Made by a program: the position numbers and the translations under genes. Of a stretch of 64,000 bases of DNA, positions 35,045-43,846 are shown one piece after another. Below the pieces are notes generated by a model that saw nothing but the letters and a program-made list of their open reading frames with translations, had not been told where the DNA came from and did not search any database. Within the stretch, counting starts at the first letter, position 1; each line of letters begins with the position of its first letter. Origin of the DNA: Thermogemmata fonticola (GTDB taxonomy: Bacteria > Planctomycetota > Planctomycetia > Gemmatales > Gemmataceae); the NCBI RefSeq assembly GCF_013694095.1, contig NZ_JACEFB010000001.1, forward strand, positions 434,001 through 498,000, in the 5' to 3' direction.

Positions 35045-37066
35045 ATGCGCGTACGTATCCTCGTCGAATCTGGCCAGTGTCAGCCGCCTGTCCTGGAGTG
35101 GTCCGGGGATCAGCCCATCACCATCGGACGAAGCCGGGATAATACGATCGTGGTTCGGGATGAACTGGCTTCCCGCTTGCACGCTAAGATTTACTTCGAG
35201 GAAGACCAATGGCTGATCCGGGACTTTAGCCTCAATGGCACCCGCGTCGATGGCGTGCGGGTCCAGGGCGCCCTGCGGCTCCAGGATGGACAGCAGATTC
35301 GCATCGGCGATACCGTCCTGCGCTTCCAGGTGGAACCAAAGTCGAATCTCCAGAGCAAATCCAGTTCGTCCAGTGCCACCTCTCTCACCAACGTCAATCC
35401 CACCGCTTCTTCAGCGAGCGATACTGTCAAAGGCGTGCCGATCAATCCTTATGGCCAAACCAAGGTGCATCCCATACCCGCCGAGCGGACAGCAGTTGCT
35501 GACCCGTATGAGACGGATCGGCAATTCCGCATGGACGAGCTGACGGCTTTATGCAAGTTCATGCAGCAAGCAGTGGAGGTGAAAACGCCCCATGAGCTGA
35601 TCACAGCCGCCCTGCGCGTCATTCTGCAGCAGACAACAGCACGCTTGGCAGGATACCTGGCTTTGGACCCGGACGATCCAGCGCCGCGCGTAGTGCTGCC
35701 CGAATCCGCCTCGGTCGATGTTCCCTTGAGCAAACGCTTGACCGCCCAGGTACAGCGGGAAGGGAAAACAGTTTGGCTGCTCTCGCAGGTGTCGGCCACG
35801 CATTCTCCGACCGATTCGTTGTCCGCGTTTGCCGACGCGCTCTGTATCCCCCTGCGGGCTTCCGGAGAGCCTTTCGCTGCCTTGCACGTGTACCGCACGG
35901 GCCGGGCCTTCACGGAGCGAGACGTCCGCTTCATCGAAGCGTTGAGCGGCTATTTGGCCCATGCCCTGGAATTGCATCGCAGCCGCCGCATCTTGTGGGC
36001 GGAAAACTCCCGCTTGCGGACTCATGTGCCTGCTGCGGACGAGATCATCGGCTCCAGCAATGCAATCACTCAGTTGCGCCAGCAGATCCTCCGGGCAGCA
36101 CCCCAGCCATTTACGGTCCTCGTGCAAGGGGAAAGCGGTTCTGGCAAGGAGTTGGTCGCCTTGGCTTTGCACCGGAACAGCCGGCGGGCCAATGGACCTT
36201 TGGTCGTCGTCAACTGTGCGGCGATCGCTCCGACGCTGCTCGAGGCGGAACTCTTCGGCTACAAAAAAGGAGCCTTTAGCGGGGCCGATCATGACCATCC
36301 CGGTCTCTTCCAGCAGGCTGATGAAGGCACTCTGTTCCTCGACGAAGTCGGCGAACTATCCCTGGAATGCCAGGCGAAGCTGCTCCGCGTCATCGAGGGC
36401 AAGTCTTTCCGCCCCGTGGGTGGCACGAGTGACATCAAAGTGGACGTGCGCATCGTTGCAGCGACCCACCGGAACCTGGAGAAAGAGGTGAAGGCCGGCC
36501 GATTCCGGGAAGATTTGCTCTTCCGTCTGCGGATCATTCAAATTCGCGTGCCACCCTTGCGTGAACATCCTGAAGACATCCCGGAGTTGGCAGAGTTCTT
36601 CCTGGCACGTGTGTCGGCGGAATGCCGCCGCAAGTTCCGGTTGACCCCGGCGGCGATGTTCAAATTGCAATCGTACACCTGGCCTGGGAATGTCCGGCAA
36701 TTGCGGGCCGCCATCGAAAATGCCGCCGTCATGAGCGAAACTGAAGTCATCGATGCGGATGCCTTCAACTTTGGAAGCAGCGATCCTCCTTCTGGCTCGT
36801 ACAAGGGCTTGGACCTACCGGCCAGCTTGAGCATGGAAGACGTGGAAACCTGGGCTATCCGCCGGGCGTTACGCCAGACCGGCGGCAACGTATCGCATGC
36901 TGCCCGCCTCTTGGGCATCAGCCGAGATACTCTCCATACCAAAATCAAAGCGAAGGGAATTGATCGCTTAGCCCTGGCTCAAGGTAATCCTTCACCTCCC
37001 CCGCCGACCCCACGGCCTGCCGTCGCCAACAAAGCAGGTACTAACCCGCCCCATCCCTCAAGCTGA
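35045..37066 (+). CDS. FHA-GAF sigma54-dependent transcriptional activator
   Basis: A 673-residue enhancer-binding protein. N-terminal FHA domain (about 1-100) with GRSRDNTIVV, SRLHAKIYFE and FSLNGTRVDG binds phosphothreonine; residues 160-310 form a GAF-like domain; 330-570 is the AAA+ domain with Walker A GESGSGKELVA, the sigma54-contacting loop GAFSGADHDHPG (GAFTGA variant, Thr to Ser), Walker B GTLFLDEVGEL, and the arginine-finger region. The C-terminus has a Fis-type helix-turn-helix (GGNVSHAARLLGISRDTLHTK). No receiver domain: input is via FHA or GAF, so a Ser/Thr kinase may control it. ATG 35045 follows GGAG by 10 bp; 35036 is an alternative. It could act on the -24/-12 element at 45578. 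Confidence 0.92.
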   Translation: MRVRILVESGQCQPPVLEWSGDQPITIGRSRDNTIVVRDELASRLHAKIYFEEDQWLIRDFSLNGTRVDGVRVQGALRLQDGQQIRIGDTVLRFQVEPKSNLQSKSSSSSATSLTNVNPTASSASDTVKGVPINPYGQTKVHPIPAERTAVADPYETDRQFRMDELTALCKFMQQAVEVKTPHELITAALRVILQQTTARLAGYLALDPDDPAPRVVLPESASVDVPLSKRLTAQVQREGKTVWLLSQVSATHSPTDSLSAFADALCIPLRASGEPFAALHVYRTGRAFTERDVRFIEALSGYLAHALELHRSRRILWAENSRLRTHVPAADEIIGSSNAITQLRQQILRAAPQPFTVLVQGESGSGKELVALALHRNSRRANGPLVVVNCAAIAPTLLEAELFGYKKGAFSGADHDHPGLFQQADEGTLFLDEVGELSLECQAKLLRVIEGKSFRPVGGTSDIKVDVRIVAATHRNLEKEVKAGRFREDLLFRLRIIQIRVPPLREHPEDIPELAEFFLARVSAECRRKFRLTPAAMFKLQSYTWPGNVRQLRAAIENAAVMSETEVIDADAFNFGSSDPPSGSYKGLDLPASLSMEDVETWAIRRALRQTGGNVSHAARLLGISRDTLHTKIKAKGIDRLALAQGNPSPPPPTPRPAVANKAGTNPPHPSS

Positions 37067-37279
37067 AGGATTCCGAGGCGGATTAGTAGCAAAACCTTCC
37101 TGCATCAGTCGGCCTCAGCGCCGCCTTGCACCACATCGGACGTTCCTCTCTCGACACCTGCGCGTCAGTTTTGAACATAGAAACGATCGGCACCGGGAAT
37201 GTCAAAATGCCGCTGATAAGGTGCTCGGTATCCCTCGCTTTTCCGTTGCGGGAACCGTTCAGGGAGCAGGCCGACATCG

Positions 37280-37786
37280 TCACGATGATGTCGACGACGT
37301 GGCGGACGAGGGCAAAACCGTGGCGATGCGCCAGGGCGGCCCTAACTGCTCGGCGGCCTGTTGGGGAGTCAAGTTGAACAGTACGCGGCCTGCCGCTTCC
37401 CATTCTCCTCGGCGGAAGAAAAACAAGACCACCCCGCGCCGCGGTTCCTCTACAGGGTGGCCTTCCCAACTCTCCGCCTCGCCATGAGGTTCAAACTCAA
37501 TCGTCACGGGGATCAGCGCGGCGACTTGACCCTTCTCCTCTTCATGGAGCCACAATGGTTCCCCCTCGAATTGGCAGCGCCGCCATTTCATACCCCGAGG
37601 CTTGCCAGAAGCCATCCCCTGGCGCAGCACCATTTCTTCCAATCTCTGTTGTTGCAAACGGAGGGATTCCTGAGCTTGCTCCAGCCGGATGGCTAGAATC
37701 AGACGCGGAATCCAGCGGAAGAGAAAATAGACCAGCACGGCCAGTGTGGTGATGGCTGACACCCAGAGGAAGGCAGCCAGGCTCAT
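37280..37786 (-). CDS. Hypothetical single-pass membrane protein (168 aa)
   Basis: An N-terminal membrane helix (LWVSAITTLAVLVYFLFRW, residues 7-25) is followed by a coiled-coil-like stretch of Glu, Gln, Arg and Leu (about 33-58) and a soluble strand-rich domain with a Trp- and Pro-containing core. I recognise no family. AAGGAA lies 8 bp before ATG. It follows the polytopic membrane gene by 85 bp on the same strand and may be co-expressed with it. The end (ATSSTSS) is polar and unstructured. Confidence 0.6.
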   Translation of the reverse strand: MSLAAFLWVSAITTLAVLVYFLFRWIPRLILAIRLEQAQESLRLQQQRLEEMVLRQGMASGKPRGMKWRRCQFEGEPLWLHEEEKGQVAALIPVTIEFEPHGEAESWEGHPVEEPRRGVVLFFFRRGEWEAAGRVLFNLTPQQAAEQLGPPWRIATVLPSSATSSTSS

Positions 37787-37871
37787 AAGCGCGTTTCCTT
37801 AGTCAGAACTTGGCAACAGGTGGGATCTCTGGCGGACCTCTTTCCTGGCACGGACATTGTCGCGCCACAAC

Positions 37872-39188
37872 TTACGGCTGTGACAGTCGGAATATACCAA
37901 TACCGGCCTGGCGTAACAACGGAATGGCGACACGCCCACGCTCCTCCTGTCCGGCATTGAAGGAGTCTGGAAAGTGGCGTTCGACCAGCCGATCGGCAGG
38001 CCATCCCGCTGCTGCATCTTTGGCCAACGCTTGCTGCCGTATCATGACGTTTCCACCATAGTATAGCCCTTGAATCATATTTCCAGGAAAGAACAGGGCC
38101 GCCGCCAGACATAGGGCCACGGTGGCACGCCGTTGTCCGTAGCGCACCGCCATCAAGTAACCAAGTCCTGCCAGCGGCCAGATCAGGAGAGAGTACCGCG
38201 ACCACAATCCCATATCCGCTCCGAAGCCGCCGCGAGCAATCCCGATAGCCACGGCTAAGCCGAGTTGACCCACTATCACAGCTAATACTCCCCAACGTGC
38301 CGGGATCGAGAGATGATCCCGCCACATGCGTCCGAGCAAATAACACACCGGCAGGAGAACTCCCAAAGCGGCCAGCGGCCAGAGTGGGGCAGCCGATATT
38401 CCCCAGGCCATCGCGATGACCTGCCCCGAAACCGGCAGCACCTTCGTCCCGTCCATGCAGGGAGGCGGGTGATGCTCTGGGCGGTGATAATCCCAAAAAT
38501 AGGCCGCCAGATAGGCGAGGACCGCCAATAGCACGCCCAGCGGGAGCAGGGCCTCTCTCCGGCGCTGTTCGCGTCCCAAAAGAACCGCCAGATACCCCAA
38601 CCACAGACTCATGGCCAGAGCGACCGGCAAGCCGAAACCCCCGGTCGTTGCAACCAGGAGCGTGAGTAGCCCCGCCAACCACGCTGTCCTCACAACACTT
38701 GAACGCTCCGCGGTCAATGCCACCACAATCAACAGCGTCACGCCCACCGTGTATAGGGCGAAGCAAAGCTGATAACCCATGATCCAATTTTCCCAATGGC
38801 CCGCGTGCAATAGGGTCAAAGGGAAAAACAGGTCGGGCCAGTCATTTTGTCCCCGCCAACGCCCGACTAAACGGAGTAACCCAAGACACAGCATCGCTAG
38901 CATCACCACTTGCAACAGCGATCCCGTTCGGAAGTCTTTCGTCCAGCGGAAAGTCACGAAATAAATCGTGCGCGATAACGGCATCCGGTGCTCATTATGC
39001 TGCGCCCACAGGGCCGGTCCCATCGGTTCCGCACCCACCAATACCGGGACGAATTCCCACTCATCGGCATACGGAGCATTGGCGACAAACATCAGCACGA
39101 ACATCACCGCCAAGGCACTTAGCAGTGCCCAGATGACGGCTAGCACCGCCCGCCATTGTCCGCGACGATCCCCCATGGCCGATCCCAT
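37872..39188 (-). CDS. Polytopic membrane protein of unknown function
   Basis: A 438-residue protein with about ten hydrophobic segments, starting with VLAVIWALLSALAVMFVLMFV. After helix 1 the acidic APYADEWEFVPV and HNEHRMPLSRTIY resemble the outer loops of GT-C glycosyltransferases, as do the large outer loop with EHHPPPCMDG and a polar C-terminal domain. The classic Asp-Asp or Asp-Glu motif is not clear, so I do not assign a sugar. Start unclear: ATG 39188 is taken, ATG 39176 or a TTG at 39236 are alternatives. A different minus-strand frame in the same region is a shadow. Confidence 0.7.
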   Translation of the reverse strand: MGSAMGDRRGQWRAVLAVIWALLSALAVMFVLMFVANAPYADEWEFVPVLVGAEPMGPALWAQHNEHRMPLSRTIYFVTFRWTKDFRTGSLLQVVMLAMLCLGLLRLVGRWRGQNDWPDLFFPLTLLHAGHWENWIMGYQLCFALYTVGVTLLIVVALTAERSSVVRTAWLAGLLTLLVATTGGFGLPVALAMSLWLGYLAVLLGREQRRREALLPLGVLLAVLAYLAAYFWDYHRPEHHPPPCMDGTKVLPVSGQVIAMAWGISAAPLWPLAALGVLLPVCYLLGRMWRDHLSIPARWGVLAVIVGQLGLAVAIGIARGGFGADMGLWSRYSLLIWPLAGLGYLMAVRYGQRRATVALCLAAALFFPGNMIQGLYYGGNVMIRQQALAKDAAAGWPADRLVERHFPDSFNAGQEERGRVAIPLLRQAGIGIFRLSQP

Positions 39189-39346
39189 GCTTTGAAGCCG
39201 TTCTCGGAACCCATTATCTGGTGCATATGTCAGCAATTTCCCCCGTTTCTGGCTAGGACTGAGATGGCTAGCAAAGCTTCAGCCGCAATCCCCACACAGT
39301 CTTGCCCCTGGCCAACCGCTGAGGGTCAGCGTGGACGCGCACGATG

Positions 39347-39371
39347 CCAGAATGTAACTATGATATTCTGG
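39347..39371. promoter_or_regulatory. Inverted repeat flanking a -10-like hexamer (operator candidate)
   Basis: CCAGAAT and ATTCTGG, perfect 7-bp arms, lie 11 bp apart. The space between contains TATGAT, a good -10, on the plus strand. It stands 72 bp before the 54-residue protein gene and also in the shared upstream region of the divergent membrane gene. A dimeric repressor site is the natural reading. Confidence 0.4.
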
Positions 39372-39442
39372 AGTCGTGAACTGCCGGCTGATAGTCCAGC
39401 GAATGTTCATACTCAGCAGTATTTTGGCGGAGGACAGTTCCA

Positions 39443-39607
39443 ATGGTTGAACGTCGCATTGAACTGAATCGGCGTTATCGCCGGAAGAAAAAGATGAAGA
39501 AATTGAAAGCTAAACTGCAAACCGCGACAGGAGCGGAACGAGAAAAAATTCTTTACAAGATTCGCCGGCTGAGTCCCTTCTGGAAAGAACCCCCCGCTCA
39601 GGCTTGA
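39443..39607 (+). CDS. Small basic protein, 54 aa (DUF6800-like)
   Basis: Reading from ATG 39443: a very basic helix MVERRIELNRRYRRKKKMKK, then LKAKLQTATGAEREKILYKI, then RRLSPFWKEP. The pattern of an ERR-x-ELRRRRHRKKK start and a short Leu/Lys second helix agrees with small planctomycete proteins I recall as DUF6800; that name is from memory and needs checking. GGAGG lies 9 bp before ATG, and a promoter-like hexamer inside an inverted repeat is just upstream. The charge suggests contact with RNA, DNA or ribosomes. Function unknown. Confidence 0.72.
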   Translation: MVERRIELNRRYRRKKKMKKLKAKLQTATGAEREKILYKIRRLSPFWKEPPAQA

Positions 39608-39704
39608 GATGGCCTGGTGATCTTGTCACGGCTTTGGGGTGCATACGGTAGCGGCCGTGTTCCCGGCGGGATTTGCTTGCTACCAATAATGCGACGGCAT
39701 CCGT

Positions 39705-41042
39705 TCAGCGGCTGAGTTGCGCCAAGTCCAACCAGTACTGAGGGTACGTTTTCACGACGCAGGCGGGATTGCGAATAATCACACCGGGGACACGGAGGCC
39801 GATGAGAGCCAGACTCATCGCCATGCGGTGATCGTTGTAGGTGTCGAGAACAGCCCCGCGCAGCGGCTGAGGATGAATGGTCAGCCCATCGTTCGCTTCC
39901 TCGACACCGGCTCCCAATTTGCGCAGTTCCGTGGCCAAGGCGGCGATGCGGTCAGTCTCTTTGTAGCGAATGTGTGCCACGTTGCGAATCCGTGTCGGAC
40001 CCGTGGCGAAACAAGCAACAGCCGCCAAGGTCATCACGGTGTCGCTGATGGGATTCATATCCGCCTCGATACCGCGCAGCGGCCCGCCGTGCACCGTGAT
40101 CCCCTCGGTACAGGCAGTAACTCGGCAGCCCATTTGCTCCAATAGCTCAACAAAGCGGACATCGCCTTGGAGTGAAGAGGGAGTAAGGCCAGTCACGGTC
40201 ACTTGACCTCCCGTGATGGCTGCGGCTGCCCAGAAGTAGGACGCCGCTGAGGCATCCGGTTCGATAACATAATGACCCCGCCAGGCTGAATCCGAAGCAC
40301 CACCGATGCGAAAGCCCTCTGCCACCTCCACGACTGAATGACGCCATTGGCGCAGCATGGCCACGGTCATGGCAATGTACGGCTCCGACACACGCTCGCC
40401 GCGGACGTGGATTTCCACTTGTTCCCCTTCTTGGACCCAATACGGCGCCGCCAAGAGCAAGCCGCTGAGATACTGGGAACTTGTGCCCGCTCGGACCGCT
40501 ATAGGCTGCTCGGCCCGTGCGCCGGTCGTCTCGATGACTACAGGGGGGCATCCCGTGCCCGCTTCACTCCAGGCTCGGACCCCGGACAACTGATTCAAAG
40601 CAGCCAGCAAATCCTGAATGGGACGCTGCCGCATGCGCGGGATGCCATCGAGCCGATACCGTCCCTGTCCCAGACTCGCCACGGCGGACAGAAACCGCAT
40701 CGTCGTGCCGGAATTGGCCACGTGCAAATCGGCCTCACAAGCCGGAATCCGCCTCCTGCTCGGATTGCTGCGCACAACAATCCGCCGCTGCGGCCAATCG
40801 ACATCCAAATGGAATCCCAACTGTTTCAAGGCAGCGACCATTACCTCGGTGTCTTCGCTCTCAAGGACATTCTCCAGGCAACAATCCCCCTGCGGACTCG
40901 CCAAAGCTGCCAACACCAGCGCCCGATTGGTGATGCTCTTGCTCGGCGGTACCTGCACCACTTTGCGAATCTTTTGGGAAAGCGGCTGGATCTCCAGATC
41001 CGCCGGATACTCGCTGAGATTGTCCGAGCGATTCCCTATCAT
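39705..41042 (-). CDS. aroA: 3-phosphoshikimate 1-carboxyvinyltransferase (EPSP synthase)
   Basis: Transfers enolpyruvate from PEP to shikimate 3-phosphate in chorismate synthesis. Motifs: VPPSKSITNRALVLAALA near 31-48, HVANSGTTMRFLSAVA near 108-123, the RPIQDLL stretch, GTSSQYLSGLLLAAPY near 182-197, EPDASAASYFWAAAA, DMNPISDTVMTLA, IRYKETDRIAALATELRK and DTYNDHRMAMSLALIG. All substrate-binding residues seem present. Length 445, as expected. It is the only aromatic-pathway gene in the window and stands alone; tRNA-His is upstream on the same strand. Confidence 0.96.
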   Translation of the reverse strand: MIGNRSDNLSEYPADLEIQPLSQKIRKVVQVPPSKSITNRALVLAALASPQGDCCLENVLESEDTEVMVAALKQLGFHLDVDWPQRRIVVRSNPSRRRIPACEADLHVANSGTTMRFLSAVASLGQGRYRLDGIPRMRQRPIQDLLAALNQLSGVRAWSEAGTGCPPVVIETTGARAEQPIAVRAGTSSQYLSGLLLAAPYWVQEGEQVEIHVRGERVSEPYIAMTVAMLRQWRHSVVEVAEGFRIGGASDSAWRGHYVIEPDASAASYFWAAAAITGGQVTVTGLTPSSLQGDVRFVELLEQMGCRVTACTEGITVHGGPLRGIEADMNPISDTVMTLAAVACFATGPTRIRNVAHIRYKETDRIAALATELRKLGAGVEEANDGLTIHPQPLRGAVLDTYNDHRMAMSLALIGLRVPGVIIRNPACVVKTYPQYWLDLAQLSR

Positions 41043-41211
41043 TCACCTCTTCTCCCAAACAGCCGATTCGAGTCCCTTTTCCCGAATCAGCTAGTTCAAG
41101 TGCGTCTTGGCCTCGTCAAACGGCTGTCGTGGGATTCATCCCAGCTCATGATTGCCACTCGCTCTTGTATTTTCCTCCCGGAAACACTCGTCCTCGGTCT
41201 TTATCGCTTAC

Positions 41212-41253
41212 GTGAAATTAAAATGATGGAAGCGAGCTAGGAACGCTCGCTCC
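41212..41253 (-). terminator. Probable terminator of tRNA-His
   Basis: On the minus strand GGAGCGAGC-gttccta-GCTCGCTTCC (9-bp stem, one bulge) is followed by ATCATTTTAATTT. It begins 57 bp after the tRNA 3' end. Confidence 0.5.
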
Positions 41254-41309
41254 GCAAGGATGGACAAATTGGGCGTGCATTCACAGGTCTGTCACTTGCT
41301 GTTCCTCAG

Positions 41310-41383
41310 GGTGACTGAGGGGATTCGAACCCCCGACACCCAGATCCACAGTCTGGTGCTCTAACCAGCTGAGCTACAGTCAC
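41310..41383 (-). tRNA. trnH: tRNA-His (GTG anticodon)
   Basis: Full cloverleaf on the minus strand: acceptor GTGACTG/CAGTCAC, D arm GCTC-AGCTGGTTA-GAGC, anticodon arm CCAGA-CTGTGGA-TCTGG with anticodon GTG, and T arm GGGGG-TTCGAAT-CCCCT. The base before the acceptor is G and the discriminator is C, so the G-1:C73 pair that marks tRNA-His is encoded. CCA is not encoded in the DNA and must be added. Confidence 0.97.
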
Positions 41384-41443
41384 CACAATTGGAGGTGTGA
41401 TGCTCCAGGATAGCTCTTAGGCCAGGAGCACCCTCCTGATACC

Positions 41444-41472
41444 TTTTTATCCCAGGGGCGAAACAAAAGCAA
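41444..41472 (-). promoter_or_regulatory. Probable promoter of tRNA-His
   Basis: Minus strand TTGCTT, 17-bp spacer, TAAAAA. A start near 41437 would leave about 54 bases of leader, within which TGCTCC and GGAGCA can pair. Confidence 0.35.
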
Positions 41473-41587
41473 CTGCTGAAACTGCTGAATTGGGAAAACC
41501 TCCGGCATATCATGAGCCTGGGGTGATCCGAGCCTCGAACCAGGTTCAACTTCGAGAGTTTTCCTCCCGAATGTGGAGCTATCAGCT

Positions 41588-42883
41588 ATGGCTGCCCAGT
41601 ATGTCGAGCACGTAGAGATGTCCGGGCATATTGTGGATTCGCTTCTGTTGCCAAAAGTCCTGGACGCCATTTTGGCCCGCGGCGGCCGCTACCAGATTTT
41701 GGAGTTCCGCCTCGGAGAACGCCAGGATGATCCGAGCTACGCCCGCCTGGAGATACGAGCCGACCAGCCGGAACAACTGGAAACGATCCTGGCGGAGATC
41801 CACCAGCACGGCGCCGAGCCGATCCACAAGGAGGACTGCCGCCTGGAATGCGCTGACATGGACGGGGCTTTCCCGGATGGATTTTATTGCACGACGAACT
41901 TCCGCACTCAGGTCCGTATGCAAGGAGAATGGATCGACGTAGAAGATCAGGAAATGGACTGCGGCATCGTGGTGGACCGGGAAGGCGGAGCGGCCCGCTG
42001 CGTGCCGATGGCCAGCGTGCGGAAAGGGGATTGGGTGGTCGTGGGGCGGCGGGGTGTGCGAGTCTTCCCCCCCGAATCGGAATCTCGGCGTCGGGACCTG
42101 TTTGAATTCATGGCCAGTCCCATCTCCAGCGAACGGCCCAAATCCGCAAGCATCCGCGAAATCGCCCAGATGATCAAGCGGACCAAGGAAGGAAAGGAAA
42201 AAATCCTGGCTGTTCTGGGACCGGCTGTGGTTCACACGGGTGGAGCGGAACTGGTCGCCTGGATGATCCGCGAAGGGTACATCGACGTCCTCTTTGCCGG
42301 CAATGCCCTGGCGACCCATGACATGGAGCAAGCCTTTTATGGGACCAGCCTCGGAGTTTCCTTGGACCGAGGTTTGCCCACGGCGGAAGGGCACGAGCAC
42401 CACCTGCGCACGATCAACACCATCCGCCGCCTCGGGGGCATTCGCCAGGCGGTTGCCCTGGGGAAACTCCGCAGCGGCATCATGTACGAGTGTGTGATTC
42501 GGAACATCCCGTTTGTCCTTGCAGGAAGCATCCGGGATGACGGGCCGCTGCCTGAAGTCATCACCGACACCCTGCGCGCGCAGGATGCCATGCGCGAACA
42601 CATCCCCGGTGTCGGCTTCTGCCTCATGATTGCCACGACTTTGCACTCGGTGGCGGTAGGCAATCTCCTGCCGGCCTGGGTTAAGGTCGCCTGCGTGGAC
42701 ATCAATCCCGCCACTGTGACGAAACTTATGGATCGGGGGACGACTCAAACCGTCGGGATCGTCTCGGATGCTGAGCCTTTTCTCCGCCTCCTGGTTGCCG
42801 AGTTGAAAGGGGACCGCGAGGCAGCCGCGGGACAAGCCGAACGCTTGGCCTTCGGCCGATCCTCCTGTCCGACTCACTCCTGA
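41588..42883 (+). CDS. LOR/SDH-type ornithine cyclodeaminase (TIGR00300 family)
   Basis: A 431-residue protein of the LOR/SDH (TIGR00300) family, whose archaeal member and the C-terminal part of cyanobacterial ArgZ/AgrE convert ornithine to proline plus ammonia. Visible: N-terminal YVEHVEMSGHIVDSLLLPK, the acidic ADMDGAFPDGFYCTTN, the PMASVRKGDWVVVG turn, an NAD-binding half with LAVLGPAVVHTGGAE and VLFAGNALATHDMEQA, and GIVSDAEPFLRLLV near the end. GGAG lies 9 bp before ATG 41588. The next gene is an arginine dihydrolase homologue, the other half of ArgZ/AgrE, which makes the ornithine cyclodeaminase role credible. Older annotations call it saccharopine-pathway related. Confidence 0.85.
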   Translation: MAAQYVEHVEMSGHIVDSLLLPKVLDAILARGGRYQILEFRLGERQDDPSYARLEIRADQPEQLETILAEIHQHGAEPIHKEDCRLECADMDGAFPDGFYCTTNFRTQVRMQGEWIDVEDQEMDCGIVVDREGGAARCVPMASVRKGDWVVVGRRGVRVFPPESESRRRDLFEFMASPISSERPKSASIREIAQMIKRTKEGKEKILAVLGPAVVHTGGAELVAWMIREGYIDVLFAGNALATHDMEQAFYGTSLGVSLDRGLPTAEGHEHHLRTINTIRRLGGIRQAVALGKLRSGIMYECVIRNIPFVLAGSIRDDGPLPEVITDTLRAQDAMREHIPGVGFCLMIATTLHSVAVGNLLPAWVKVACVDINPATVTKLMDRGTTQTVGIVSDAEPFLRLLVAELKGDREAAAGQAERLAFGRSSCPTHS

Positions 42884-42965
42884 TGGCAGCGGCAGTCGGT
42901 GCGGCGTTCATGACGCCTGGGCGAGGCTGGTTCCCTCACAACCCCACTCCCTTGAGGATGGTTCC

Positions 42966-43793
42966 ATGACGACTCCCCGCATCTTGATGTGCCCACCGGA
43001 CCACTATGGGATCGAATACGAGATCAACCCGTGGATGAACCGCTCGATGGGAGCGATTCGAGCGCTGGCCTTTCATCAATGGAAAACCTTACGGGATACC
43101 CTGGCCTCCTTGGGTGTGCAGGTCGAACTTTTGACCCCGCAACCCGGACTGCCCGATTTGGTGTTCACCGCCAATGCAGGATTGATCTACAAGGATGTTT
43201 TTGTGAGCAGTCGTTTCCGGCATGAAGTGCGTGCGCGGGAGTCCCCCTACTTTGATGCCTGGTTTGCTGAGCATGGTTTTCAGGTGGAGCATCTGCCGGC
43301 GGGGATGTATCACGAAGGTGCGGGGGATGCCCTGTTCTGTGGGGACACCCTCTTCGCCGGTTACCGCATCCGCTCCGACGCTCTCGCGCACCAATGGGTG
43401 GGCCAGCGCTTTGGCATCCGCGTGCTGCCATTAGAACTGGTCAACCCGCGTTTTTATCATCTCGACACCTGTTTCTGTCCCTTGTCCTTCGACGAGGCCC
43501 TTTATTATCCCCCCGCGTTTGACACCTATGGCCGGCGCGTGTTGCAAACCCACATCCCCAAGCTCATCGAAGTCAATGACGCGGAAGCCCATCGCTTCGG
43601 TTGCAATGCGGTGGTCGTGGGCCGGACGGTCGTCCATAACAGTCGTTGTCCCGAACTGGCTGAAAAACTCGCGGCTGCGGGGTATCGTTCGATTGAAGTC
43701 GAACTCGATGAGTTCCTCAAAGCCGGAGGAAGTGCCAAGTGTCTGACCCTACGCCTCGATGGCGAGGATGCCGCGGGATGGAAGTACCAATGA
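42966..43793 (+). CDS. Arginine dihydrolase / amidinotransferase-fold protein (ArgZ/AgrE N-domain type)
   Basis: A 275-residue protein of the guanidino-group-modifying fold (DDAH, arginine deiminase). Residues that match the cyanobacterial arginine dihydrolase active site are in order: Asn21 (NPWM), Asn70 (FTANAG), Glu117 and Asp121 (EGAGD), His165 (YHLDTCF) and the nucleophile Cys259 in GGSAKCLTLRL. This enzyme hydrolyses arginine to ornithine, CO2 and two ammonia. It lies 82 bp after the ornithine cyclodeaminase gene on the same strand, so the pair should turn arginine into proline and ammonia. Plain dimethylarginine hydrolase or deiminase activity is the main alternative. Confidence 0.82.
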   Translation: MTTPRILMCPPDHYGIEYEINPWMNRSMGAIRALAFHQWKTLRDTLASLGVQVELLTPQPGLPDLVFTANAGLIYKDVFVSSRFRHEVRARESPYFDAWFAEHGFQVEHLPAGMYHEGAGDALFCGDTLFAGYRIRSDALAHQWVGQRFGIRVLPLELVNPRFYHLDTCFCPLSFDEALYYPPAFDTYGRRVLQTHIPKLIEVNDAEAHRFGCNAVVVGRTVVHNSRCPELAEKLAAAGYRSIEVELDEFLKAGGSAKCLTLRLDGEDAAGWKYQ

Positions 43794-43846
43794 AATCAGC
43801 GGCCCAATTCGCAGCGGCCTAGCCCGCGCAACGGCCTGGGCCTTTA

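Noticed and set aside
37783-38796. 337-codon Gly/Arg/Ser-rich frame on the minus strand
   Set aside because: Alternative frame within the polytopic membrane protein gene.
41582-42877. 431-codon open frame on the minus strand
   Set aside because: Antisense to the ornithine cyclodeaminase gene, with His/Asp/Gln-rich text lacking any domain.
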